Below, one piece after another: positions 32,203-43,299 of a stretch of 64,000 nt of DNA. The notes under the pieces are model-generated. The model was given only the letters and a program-made list of their open reading frames with translations. It searched no databases and was not told the DNA's origin. The position numbers and the translations under genes were made by a program. Position 1 is the first letter of the stretch. Each line of letters opens with the position of its first letter. Source of the stretch: Ilex aquifolium (lineage: Eukaryota > Streptophyta > Magnoliopsida > Aquifoliales > Aquifoliaceae); the NCBI GenBank assembly GCA_951799425.1, contig OX637391.1, positions 12,100,551 to 12,164,550 of the forward strand, written 5' to 3'.

Positions 32203-35002
32203 GGGTTCTTTGAAAGTTGGTACACAAAATTAGACTTAATTGTAAAAAAATACATAGTAAAAATGTGTTGTAAAAAAGTACACTTGTGAGATAGAAATAC
32301 TTCACTGCCCCTTTTCCCACAATTTAGTTTACAAAAATCGATTTTAGAAAAATAAATTTACTTCAATTACGTGTTGTGTACCCTTTGTAACCGCTTCATC
32401 TTCGAAACACAAAAGAGAAAAACCCGCTTCGTCTTCCTCATTTTACACAAGATTCAGTCGTCATTCTTGCTTTCAAAAAAGTGTTTTGAAATTGAAATAA
32501 AAATCCAACTTGTGTAACATTTTCATCTTAGTTGTTGAACAAGTTTTTTTTTATTGAGTAGTGGTTTGCTGGTCGTCGGTTGTGAAACGGAAATAGTTGT
32601 TGAGCGTTGATCTTGTGACTGTGTAACATACAGCAAGCAACAAATTTCTTTTTTGTTTGGTGGTTCTTTTATGTCTCTGATGCTTCTAGGATCATTGTTT
32701 ATACTTTGAATAAAAAAAAAATGATTTTGATTTGGTTTTTTTTTTTGTTCTTTTTGGCTTGGGCAAATCAATTTTTTTTGAAAATCTAAATGTGGATATA
32801 AAATTAATAGATACAATGGATTCAGTAAAATACAAAGTACCTTATGTTATTGTATTGGGACACTTTTTAGGCAAATTACCAAAACTATTTTTTTATTTTT
32901 TTGGGAAGGAGAAGGGGGACTTGAACTTGAACCTTTTACCTCAAGAAGGAAAAAACCTTCATAAGGTAAGGAGTATTATTGGACCAAATGCCCATTGATT
33001 TTAGGCAAATTCCCAAAACTATTTAATTTTTAAACCCTAGGTTGTGGTGCATATATGTTCAAACCCTAGTTGGTCATGTCTGTTTTTTTTTTTTTTGCTT
33101 GGTGGTGTTTTTTCCCTGGAACATTGATGATAAATATCTTGGTTGAACATATGCTTCCAATTTTAACATTGCATTGTTGCTTCTCAATCAGTGGTTGGGT
33201 TTTGGTATTCAAATATTTTTTTTGTGATTGTGGTACTAAATTAAATCATAATTGTATTGTTACAATGAAAGTTCCATTTGAGTGCCCCGTATATATTCAA
33301 AATTATGTTTTGAAACATTGTTACATTAGAGTGTCTTGTGTAAGTGTATTGTTACATTGTCATGGTTAATTGTATTGCTATACTTTGATAATACACTATA
33401 CCTGCATTTCTAAATAACATTTATGTTATTTATAACTTTCTTTACAATCTATGGGGAGAAAAAGAAAGTCATCTACAACCAAATACGAACTCCAACGTAG
33501 AGAATCCGTGTTAGAGTAAAGTGTGGGGCCATCATTTGTGAAAGAGGGACTAAAGAAGATTTGAAGATTTCCTGAACCATCCAAATTCTTGGACTGAAGA
33601 AGATTTGAAAATATGACCAGAACTGAAGAGAATATTTGTAGACAAACTATTCCATATGTATTTTTAATTTTTAAGTTAAACATTATTAAACATAAATTAT
33701 GGATTTTGAAATCCCATATTGAATTTTTTGGTATCTGGTGAATGTTTAGAAAATTGTGCAGATTGTTCAAGATTTTATAATGTTGACAATATAGCTTGGA
33801 AAAAAAATAATGCATCAGGTCAGTGTGCCAGATTTATCAAATGTGTTCAAAAGTGTAACTGTAAAGTGTTATATCTTTATGTTTATGACTGAATCAAGTG
33901 AAATCATTTTCAAAATGGAACTCAGGTTAATTCTAAGTGTATGTGATGACTGTTTACAGTGTAGCAAAAACTGTGTAACATAATTAGTGCAACAACTACA
34001 CATACGGATTCATATAACATGTTTTCCATAGTATAACAACTTAATGTCTCATGTTATTGTTTATGAATGAATCATGTGAAACAATTTCCAATTAAAAACA
34101 CAGCGGACATATGTAATGGAAAATGTTTCATGTACCTTGTGTGGACCACACAGTATAACACAACAGTGTGTCATTGACAAATAGGAAGCTTATGAACAGA
34201 AACAACGCTAAACTGGGAAAAAAATCATGACGCAAATTGATAACACCATCCAACATGGTATTCCTAGATCAAAAAAAAAAAAACAAAAAAGGGAAAAAAA
34301 ATCCCTGAGACCATGTTTGCGCATGGGTGGGTAAACAACGAAAACAAAAGAACTATGGAAAAAAAACAAAGAAACGAAAGATACAGAAAGACACCATTCA
34401 TTGTGCTGCTCCTAGATCAACTAAAAAACTATGAAAAAAAACCGGAATAATTACGAGGACTATGAACGAAAAAATTAAACAAAAACTTAATGAAGACATA
34501 GATTCAAACCTAATAATGGCTTTGGAGAATAAGAATAATGTTATGTTTGAGCTTTTCCAAATGATAATGACTTGTGTTTTGAAGAAGAAGAAAAAGTAGA
34601 AGAGAACCAATGATAATGTGAAAAAATTTAAAATTCAAAAATAGCTGAGATATACACAATAAACAAATGTTTCAAATCTGTCATAATATTAGAAAATCTT
34701 TAATACAATAAAATCAAAACTCAACCTAACTACCTAAAAAAGAACGCATGATTTAAGGGAGATCTGCCATAATATTAGAAAATCTTGAATACAATAAAAT
34801 AAAATCAAAACTCAACTTAACTACCTAAAAAAGAATGCATAATCTAAGAGAGGATAAATATGTCAAAAGAAAATAAAAAAAAGTCAAATTGTGTACTTTA
34901 ATACAATTAAGTCCTTAAAAAATGACTTAATTACGTAACATTAAAAATTATGTACTTTTTTAATAATTAAGTCTAATTTATTGTACCCCTTTCAATTTCC
35001 CG
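32203..35002. mobile_element. Mutator-like non-autonomous element, 2.8 kb
   Basis: Inverted ends extend about 100 bp: GGGTTCTTTGAAAGTTGGTA at the left against CGGGAAATTGAAAGGGGTAC (complement of the right end), both then sharing AATTAGACTTAATT. A perfect 9-bp target duplication TTAAAATTT flanks it at 32194-32202 and 35003-35011. The interior is AT-rich with no recognised transposase, so it is non-autonomous. It includes leader-like sequence at 32390-32640 and a tandem duplication at 34680-34855. Confidence 0.82.
34680..34855. repeat. Two-copy tandem duplication of about 88 bp
   Basis: Two neighbouring copies share CATAATATTAGAAAATCTT, AATCAAAACTCAAC and CTACCTAAAAAAGAA, with a few differences. 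It lies inside the Mutator-like element, close to its right arm. Confidence 0.85.
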
Positions 35003-35543
35003 TTAAAATTTAAGATTACAAATCAGAAGAAAGAATGCATACGATTTAGGTTTTTGGGCTACGATCAAGAGTTGAGGCTTGAGAGCATGCCATGGAGGAC
35101 AAGATTTAAGAGTAATTCCTCAATAATGGAGTCTCTAGAGGTCCAATGGGACTTAAGATGGGCCAAGCCTAGAATCCCTGATTGATTTGCTTTTGTTCTT
35201 TGGACTTGGCCAATTTAGGCCGTAGCTTTATGAAGCAAAATTTAATATAAACTTCTAAATTGACAGCATCTTAAGACTTATAAAAAAAAAACTGTATCTA
35301 AAGATGTAAATTAAACTGTAAGTATAAAGAATTACTAAGAAAATAGTAATAAAAACTGTTAAATTCCCTAGCAGGTTGGTTTGTTCTCCCATATCTCGAT
35401 TTGAAGGCCAAAAAGAAAAGGTTGATATTGATTTTGGCCTAGCCTTTAAACACGAGCCCCACCTGTTTGGTTATTTATTATATCAGTTGTAGCTCACCCT
35501 TTGCTTTGCTTGTACCGGAGGTAATCTACTACACAGCTGTAAG

Positions 35544-36293
35544 TAGGGATGACAATGGACCGGGGAAAAATGAGTATTCGTTCAAACCAGTCCTGTTTGG
35601 ACCGGAGAGAGACTATACGTATTAGACGGTGGACGTATACAAAAATACCCGTATAAACCCTTGCGGGGATGAAGGCGGGGATGGACTTATCCTTGCCCCT
35701 AGTAAAGCCCTAAAATTTGTCCCCGTCTCCCTCACAACTTCTTATTTCAATCATTTTTCCATTGTTATAATCATAATTCTGCTTAGAGTTGGACAAGTTT
35801 GTTGCAAATATTATAAGGGAACTATAAACGAAGCTAAGAGGTCTTTGGTCATGGATCTAAACTGCCATCTCTCTCCAGCTGTTTAAATTGCAATCTCATT
35901 TGCTTATTTTCATATGAACTTTTAGCACATGTGTCTTGTTAGAGATGCTAATAGCATAATACTTTATATATTACTCAGTGCAAGGAAAATGCAACTGCAT
36001 TGAGGATATCTGGCATGTGAGATTTTTTTCCTGTGTTGTAGAACAAATTTATTTAGAATTTTAGATTATGTTGGTTTGAGCTTGGACTTACGCTTAGGCT
36101 TGGGCTTGGGCTTGGGCGGGTACGGGGAAAGCGGGGACGGGGGCGAAGATTAGAAATTTACCCGTGGACGGGGATGAAGATGAAAATTATACCCGTTAAC
36201 AGGAGTGGACCGGGGATGGAAGAAATTTTTTTAAGTGAGTGCAGGGATGGAGACTACACCCCCCGTCCCCGCTTCAGTCCACTGACATCCCTA
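35544..36293. mobile_element. hAT-type MITE (TAGGGATGACAATGG ends)
   Basis: A 750-bp element has inverted ends TAGGGATGACAATGGACCGG and, as complement at the right, TAGGGATGTCAGTGGACTGA. Flanks GCTGTAAG and ACTGCAAG agree at 6 of 8 bases, so the target duplication is old. The interior has GGGGACGGGG-type and GCTTGGGCTTGGGC motifs. Short ORFs in it are repeats, not genes. Confidence 0.72.
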
Positions 36294-36301
36294 ACTGCAA
36301 G

Positions 36302-37955
36302 CAATAGTGCATTAGTCTTATCAGATGATCTGGGCCGAGTCTCTGCATCCAACAGAATTCGCATGGGTCTCGAATTCATGGGCATTTTTCAATTGGCCTG
36401 TTGGGTCTAGATAACCAATGGGCATCCTAATCTGCCGCAATGTCCAACAATAAGGTCACGGTGACAAAATTTAACACAATCTAATTATTCGAAAAGAATT
36501 AACATAAAATTAGTGGGTTTGAGTTTTTTTTAACGGATTTAGGTGATAAATGGATAGATCCGTCTAATAAACGAGTCGTGTTTGGGTGAAGTACGTTAAC
36601 TCGTTTATCTCCCGTTTAATAATTGATATATCACTCAATTAGTCATTTTTATCACCCAATTATCCATCTAGTAGATGATCCAATTTTTCGCAAAATTAAG
36701 ATTTTTAATTAAGATTTTTTTTGTTATAGAATTAAGCGATAACACAGTCGTATCATGTAACTTGTTTAATAAACGAATCGTGCTTGATTTTATGATTTTT
36801 ACCCATTTAGTAAATGAGTCATATACGAATTGAATGATTTTACACACAAACACTCTAAAACGCAACACGAATCAACACAATCCGGCATAATTACCGGGCC
36901 TACTAATTAGTATTGAAAATTTTCTTCACGGTAGATGATGATCTAGCAGGCTTCCTCTGTATTCAACCTATACTTTAATTACTTTTCAGGTAAAGAATAG
37001 ATTCAATGCCCTTGATAAGAATCAAGTTCTTCCTCATAGTGTAAATTCTTTAAGTGACTGCATCCTATAAGCTATCCATGTCCTTATTCTGGTCTATGTC
37101 TATCTTCTGTTTTTTTATGATGCCATTTGGGGTCCACTTGCTCTCAAATTTGCATATAAACACACAATACCATAATATACACTACAATGATTGCTAATAA
37201 TATATTCTTTTAGTAGAGTTTTCCAGTTGGTTTACCTATGGCTAGAGATCTTGGGAGAGATAATTGGTAACAAGTCTTGCCTCTATTTCAATGACTACTT
37301 ACTATCGTTTCGGGTTCGACCACTACCAAAATAACGTATTACTCATGGACAAATATATTTCGTATATACGTAGTCGCTATAACATTATCCATTCCTTTCA
37401 CATGAATTCTCTAGAGAACAAATCCCAAACTCACAAACAAAGTATCCACCCATTTGGTTACGTGTTAGATGTCTAATTGTTCAATCGGTAGTGATAGTTT
37501 TCGGTACAAGAACTAATGACTCACTTTTTCTAAGTAATGGAGAAGAGTATCAAACACATGCCGTCAAAAGATTCTACTATAACAAAAATGGGCTGTCAAA
37601 AAATTAGAGAAGGGCGTTATACATATTTACAATTCTGGTGATTTAATCTCAGGTCGTTTCGTGAAGTATGTATTGGAATACTTGACAAGTTCAAGCTTTA
37701 CTGTGATTTTATCTCAAAATAGAAACTATTGTGCAAAGTGAATTTATGACCGTACAATATGTTTATATCGTAATCAACACAAAAGCATCCATATATAGAT
37801 TATACATGATGCTTTCTCCCTAAAATGAAAAAGCTAAGTACCTACCCTATGCAAATTTTATTCCAGAAATACTAGTATATCGTAAGAGTGATTAGTTATA
37901 ATATTGAAGGGCACGCCTGTTATTGAAAGGCACGCCTGTACTTAAAATATTCAGT
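36302..37955. other. Intergenic DNA with a probable decayed MITE
   Basis: About 36467-36905 carries repeated AAACGAGTCGTG and CGTTTAATAA motifs and ends CCGGGCCTA, resembling the 9416-9918 hAT family, but the ends and target duplication are not clear. From 36906 to 37955 nothing was recognised. Confidence 0.4.
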
Positions 37956-37963
37956 GACAAGAG

Positions 37964-38303
37964 TAGGGCTGTTAGTCGAACGAGTCCGAGCCGAGTTCGA
38001 GCCGAGCTTGAAAAACTTGTTTTTTAATCGAGCCTAAAAAAATGTTCAAATTTGGCTCGTTTAGGAAACGAGCTGAGCCTGAACGAGCTAAAAACAAGTT
38101 GAGCCCGAGCCGAACCCGAGTATTTGCACATAAACGAGCCAAGCATGTCGAGTTTGAGCAATTTTTTATAGGACTTGTTTTCTAAACGAGCTTAAAAACT
38201 TGTTTAAGTTTGGGCTTGTTTAGAAAACGAACCGAGCCTGAACGAATCGAATTCGAGCCGAGCTTAAGCTAAGTTCGAGTAGCTCAATTTGATTAACGGC
38301 CTA
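37964..38303. mobile_element. hAT-type MITE (TAGGGCTGTTAGTCGA ends)
   Basis: A 340-bp element has ends TAGGGCTGTTAGTCGAACGA and, as complement, TAGGCCGTTAATCAAATTGA. Flanks GACAAGAG (37956-37963) and CACAAGAG (38304-38311) are an 8-bp duplication with one mismatch. The interior repeats CGAGCCGAG and AACGAGC motifs. Confidence 0.82.
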
Positions 38304-38319
38304 CACAAGAGAAGGAGAA

Positions 38320-38343
38320 GGGGGGGGGGGGGGGGGGGGGGGG
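38320..38343 (+). repeat. Poly(G) run, 24 bases
   Basis: Uninterrupted G run lying 16 bases beyond the end of the MITE at 37964-38303. Confidence 0.9.
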
Positions 38344-38450
38344 TAATATAAGCCTGAGTTTATGAGAGAAGAAATATAAACCCATGGAGACCCCTTAAAG
38401 CCTGTCAACCTCTCCGTGTGCGTAGCATCTTTTTCTTCTCCATCCAGCTA

Positions 38451-38813
38451 ATGAGCAATACCTGTAAATCTGTTTGCTGCGTCAATGTCTTCTCTCCTAA
38501 AGATGGATTGGTTGAACATGAACCCATGGTCCAGACAAAACCACTCACCAGTGTTTTGCCTGTGTCCAAAAAAGTTGATGGGGTGACTACAAAACTCATG
38601 AACGGTGTCACATCGGCGTTTTTCATGACAATGGAACGGTGCTCGTGTATCAGTATTGGCACGAAACACGACTCCGATGATGGTGATAGCTGGCCCTTGA
38701 TTCGCAAACTTGATGAAATCCACCGGGAGATCAGGATCAAAAATGGGGTAAGCTGTAACAGGAGGGAGAACAAGGCAGGTGGTGCAGGTGAAGATAAGGG
38801 GGATGTCAAATAG
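38451..38813 (+). CDS. Unrecognised small protein, 120 residues
   Basis: I do not recognise this protein. The ORF runs from ATG at 38451 to TAG and encodes a polar protein. It has an N-terminal Cys cluster (NTCKSVCCVNVF), a middle with KKVDGVTTKLMNGVTSAFF, a Cys pair (MERCSCISIG), then SWPLIRKLDEIHREIRIKNG and a Lys/Gly-rich tail. No signal peptide or membrane segment is obvious. A strong donor-like GGG|GTAAGC occurs at about 38746, so the last 22 residues could instead be intron read-through and the true C terminus could lie in a later exon. The opposite strand is also open over the same stretch but does not begin with ATG. Mixed composition and length make a real gene plausible, not certain. 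Confidence 0.5.
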   Translation: MSNTCKSVCCVNVFSPKDGLVEHEPMVQTKPLTSVLPVSKKVDGVTTKLMNGVTSAFFMTMERCSCISIGTKHDSDDGDSWPLIRKLDEIHREIRIKNGVSCNRRENKAGGAGEDKGDVK

Positions 38814-39488
38814 ATGTGCCTCTTAGTTATGATTTCATCTGTTTGTGAAGTTCAATATACGCCAACAACATTCAATATGGTGATTTTAAGTTACCTTAGA
38901 GATGAATACATTAATAATTACCAGATACCACCGATCCATCATGGAACGGTGGTACCCCGTCTCAATGTTTCCAATGATTTCTGGGGATTTTAGGCCTCGC
39001 TGCAAGTGAAGTTCCTAACACAGAGAAAAGCGGTAAGCTCGCACATGAGTAGAATTGTGCGTACCGGGCCCTTTGGGTGTGTCTCCCTGTAACTGTTTTC
39101 GTTTTGTCGAACCTTGATCACTCCCAGTAACGTACTAAGATGAAATTTAACGTAAAGAAGTTCCAGTTAATGTAACTTTGTACTTTTGGAATATTGTGTA
39201 CCAGCCAAATCACTTTGGAGAATCTATACATATGTAGCAAACTTGCAAGGACAAAAGGTTTGGCTGATATAAAATTTGGAAACTCATAGAAAATTACTAT
39301 TTTTATTAGTTAACGACTCATTATGGGCTCTAAATTTTTGTATCTTGCTAGAATCATCATAGGAAGTTGGAATAGGAAGAACATTGAAAAGAAAATAAAT
39401 CAAAGTGCCGACATCTTAAAAGTCTCTCATCACAAAAATTCATAAATGGGTATTCTTCATGATTATATTTGCTCCTTTGGTCATCTTA

Positions 39489-39490
<2 letters not shown>

Positions 39491-39519
<29 letters not shown>
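39491..39519. repeat. (CT)n microsatellite
   Basis: About 14 CT units. Confidence 0.95.
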
Positions 39520-39522
<3 letters not shown>

Positions 39523-40836
39523 GCAAGGGTGATATGATGTCTCACACAGACACACCTTTATCTAATTTCTGTGGGGGGTCAATGAAATAGACAAATATCT
39601 TTAGTTGCCCACAAATTAATTTGATGTAAACAGCATGCATGTTATCGTGTTGGGACCTTAAATAACACTCAGGGCCGGCCCCAGGTATAGGCCATTAAGG
39701 CTGCCACGTAGAGCGTTAAAATAAATAGTAATATTTGGAGTCCTCTAATTTTTTTTAAAGATTTAATTAAAATAATTTTAGTGCCCACAATTTTAACTAG
39801 TCTTGTAATTTTAAGTATAATTTATAAATCAATAAAAATTTGACACAACATTGATCAGTTTAGGTCTATTTTTAGTATTTTTAACGATAAATGGATGAAA
39901 TTATTCGGCCCTCAAAACAACAGGTCGATATGACCCCAACAAAACGTGATAAAAACTCATTAAACTATAAATTATTAGAAGTAGTACGAACATATATTAA
40001 GCAAACTCTAAGACGATACGATTGAATGATTATTTTTATATTACCTTTATTTTTTTAGTCTTACTTATGTTTATGTAAATACTGAAAAAATGAGTTATGT
40101 ATTAACGCAATACTTTTGATTTAGTACAATTAAAATTAATTGGCTGACTAATTATTTATCACCTATTTTTCATAAATTATAATTTTTTCTTAACTTAAAT
40201 TTGAGATTTTTTTTTTATTTGGATCTATTTTTTTGCTCAACTATTTTTCTAAATAAACAAGAAACACATAGAATGACTGAAAAATATAGTGAGTTTGAGT
40301 AGTTTACTATTCAAAAATCTTACTAAAGTTTGGTTTTTTTTTTAAAAATAATTTTGTTGTATTAATAAATTTGAATTTTCTTTCTCTATATTTTCAACTG
40401 ATAGCAAATTAATTATATTTTGTCGTACTAATAACTGCAAGAATTTCCAGTTTTATAATTGTGTCGGATCTGAATTAAAACGGATACTGGATGTAAATCG
40501 CTTTAGAATTTCTATAGAAATGTAGCATATATACTTGCATAGCCATCACTTGGGCTAATTTAGAAGTCATAAAAAGGTATCATTTTATTATCTTGTAACA
40601 ACTCATCCTGATTATCTTTGATTAGCGGGTATGGACTGTAAAGTATTGGTGTATGGACATTGTAGCTTGCTAGAATCGTCATAGGGAGTGGGATAGCAGC
40701 ATTAACAAGAATACAAAGCAAATCATGGTGTCGTATAACAAATGGTAAGCATGCATGAGGCCGACATCTTGAAATTCTATGATCATAAAACATTGATAAA
40801 TGGATACTCTTCAAATTTATATTTGTTTCTTTGATC

Positions 40837-40930
<94 letters not shown>
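40837..40930. repeat. (CT)n(CA)n(CT)n compound microsatellite
   Basis: A CT run of about 13 units, a CA run of about 8 units, then a CT run of about 25 units. Confidence 0.95.
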
Positions 40931-40931
<1 letters not shown>

Positions 40932-41409
40932 GTTCTGTCGTGGGTAAAGGGATTGCCCACAAATTAATTTGTTGGAAGATTCCATGCAAACAGCATGCAT
41001 GTTACCATGTTGGGACCTTATAGAACAGGCATGGGAATATTCTTTTGTTACATATTCAAGTTAGCAAAGTTGTAAAAGACAATTAACTCGTGTTCTCTAT
41101 GCACAAAGACCTTTGTTTAATTTTGCCTCTTTTTTCTATTTTTATTGCTGAAACTTGGAAGTATTCCCTCAGGTGAAAGCTACTTTTAGGAGAGATGTTT
41201 TGGGCACGTACTAAGTAAAGGCACCGACGGCCATTTTGATTGGTGTAAGGTGGAGTGGTAATGGTGGTGGATTCCGTGGGTTGTCGTTGATAGGTATTTG
41301 CCTACCAACAAGTTAAAAGGAAGATCTAAAATGGGTTTCCTTCCCGGTGGAGCTCAAGCCAATATGGTTTTGGAAATTAAAAAAAAAAACAACTAATTGC
41401 GAGTTTAAA

Positions 41410-41822
41410 TGATATGTGGTTGAGATAAAAACTACGCACTTTGTGTCAGTTTGGTCTCCAATCTTTTATTTTTATCAATTTGGTACTTCAACTTCTCAAT
41501 TTATGTCACTTTAATCCAATCAAAAACAACAATTGAAATAAATAACGGAGATCGCCACGTGCATCTCACATGATCACACTTGACGTGCATTCTGTAAACT
41601 TAAAGGACCAAAATAATACACGTTACAAATTTGAGGAACCAAACTGACCCCTTAAGTGTGGTCACTTGAACATCAACATTAGTCAATTTAACCGGTTGTT
41701 TTTTATTAGACCAAAGTGATACAAATTAAGAAGTTGAGTTATCAAATTGACACAATTAAAAAAATATAGACTAAATTAACATAAAATACATAATTTAAGG
41801 ACCAAAAATATACTTTACCCAA
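41410..41822. mobile_element. MITE-like inverted repeat, probably Mutator type
   Basis: The two halves are inverted copies: CAGTTTGGTCTCCAATC, CTTCAACTTCTCAATTT and ATCAAAAACAACAATTG on the left pair with the complements of AATTTAGTCTATATTT, CTCAACTTCTTAATTTG and ATAAAAAACAACCGG on the right. The right edge, read as complement, begins GGGTAAAGTATATTTTTGG, a common plant MITE terminus. Target duplication was not resolved. Confidence 0.6.
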
Positions 41823-42726
41823 AAATAAAATATGAGTATAAATAACAGTTGTGCGGAGGAAGAGAAGGAGAAGGACGAAGATGAAATTTTTATTTATTTG
41901 TTTATTTTATTTTTTTCCAAACTCCCTAGTAATCACCGTATGATATACAAAACAAAAGTGTATACATGGTTGGACATATCCTACCTATACAAAATAAAGA
42001 TAAAACTTTTTTAAGCATATGATTGTTCAGATACCTTTGGATCTCTTTATATTCTATCACATATTCAACAAAATTACTTAACTTATACCAACAGATTTTT
42101 AATACTTTTATTATTATACGGCGTGGAGTTTTCACATGTTATTTTTCATTAATTTCTCCTCTATATGTGAATTATATCGGACTCTTAACTTTTTCTTGAC
42201 AGAGAGTATGTAAAAATCGCTCCCGTCAAACATGTACAGAATGTAAAAATCGCTCTACTGAGTTATTATAATCATTTCTATTTTTAAAGAAAACGAAAAC
42301 ATGTACGTGAGTGGCTCACTGATGTATTATTACTTAGCAACTTAATTCATGAAACCCATATTTATTTATAAGGTGGGATTAATAATAAAAAATAAAATAT
42401 TACTCATCATTATTCAAATAATCTTGTAATATTTCTATGTATTTTATAATGTCTCTAAGAAACCAATTCTCCCACTATTTGCTGGTGATTTGTGATTTCC
42501 CAACACACAGCCTTTTTTGTGGGGACAGTTTTGTACATCACAAATCAATACATGTTAATTTAATTAGGACGAAAACAAAGGCAAGTGGGCCGGCACAGAA
42601 GCAGGCTTTAAAGATTATGAGCCATGACATAAGCCGGCGCGCCTAGCCGAGTGTACCATCCAATGTGGCTCCACGTAAATACCATCGAATCTATTGGCTC
42701 TACACATGCTCAGCCCATGATCAAGA

Positions 42727-42732
42727 CACGTG
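42727..42732. promoter_or_regulatory. G-box in the upstream region of the bZIP gene
   Basis: A palindromic CACGTG within GACACGTGTCC lies about 570 bp upstream of the bZIP start codon. Such sites bind plant bZIP and bHLH factors and abscisic-acid response regulators. A chance occurrence is possible. Confidence 0.35.
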
Positions 42733-43108
42733 TCCACAGTGATCCAGCTGTATTGTTCCTTCGTGACTAAGCTTGAAAATCACACTTAGTGGTCTAATTG
42801 GGGTATCGACCGACCGACCTTCTTATTCTTAGATTTATGGTTCGAGTCTTAAAATTTACTTGAGATTTAAAGGTTGACTGTTCTATTAGTCTAATTATAT
42901 TTATTCGTAAAAAGAGTAACGGACATGATCAAAAATCTCATAATTCCACTAATAAAAATTTATCAAAATAATCTCTAAACGTTCTCTTTGCCCGTATTTT
43001 TTTTTTTTTCTGAATATCAAAAAATGCGAAGCTTGAAAATCGAAGACCCACCACCAGCTTACCTCACCCCATTTAAAGCCAAGGCTAGTGCCACCTGACT
43101 CAAAAGCT

Positions 43109-43285
43109 ATGCCACAATTGCAATTTTATACCCAAAATACCCCTTGTGGACCACCCCAAACTCAATTTTATATCCAAAATGTCCCTGAGTGGACCACCAC
43201 CTCAGCTTCCCAATTGTCCTTAAATACCGCCACCCTACCACTCCTTTCTTCCCTTTCCTCCTCCAACCTTCCTCCCTATCTATAA
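43109..43285 (+). other. Possible upstream ORF of the bZIP gene, 58 codons
   Basis: The ATG at 43109 opens an ORF that ends 14 bases before the main start. Its first half carries a duplication of about 46 bp (CAATTTTATACCCAAAAT against CAATTTTATATCCAAAAT). It does not resemble the sucrose-responsive SC-uORF of S1 bZIP genes. Whether it is in the mRNA depends on the start site; a TATA-like TTTAAAG lies near 43072. Confidence 0.35.
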
Positions 43286-43299
43286 GCGGTTTTCCAGTC

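Larger units (their letters stand above)
38814..42700. other. AT-rich intergenic DNA with microsatellites and MITE debris
   Basis: No gene recognised. At 39671 a sequence CAGGGCCGGCCCCAGG looks like the left end of a known style of hAT MITE, but I could not find the right end. Microsatellites are at 39491-39519 and 40837-40930, and a further inverted-repeat element is at about 41410-41822. Confidence 0.45.

Noticed and set aside
38405-38809. Minus-strand ORF opposite the 38451-38813 gene
   Set aside because: It does not begin with ATG, and its composition fits an antisense shadow of the plus-strand ORF.
39671-39720. Complete hAT MITE starting CAGGGCCGGCCCC
   Set aside because: Only a left-end-like sequence was found; no matching right end or target duplication.
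40560-40989. Arg/Glu-repeat ORFs
   Set aside because: They are translations of the CT/CA microsatellite.
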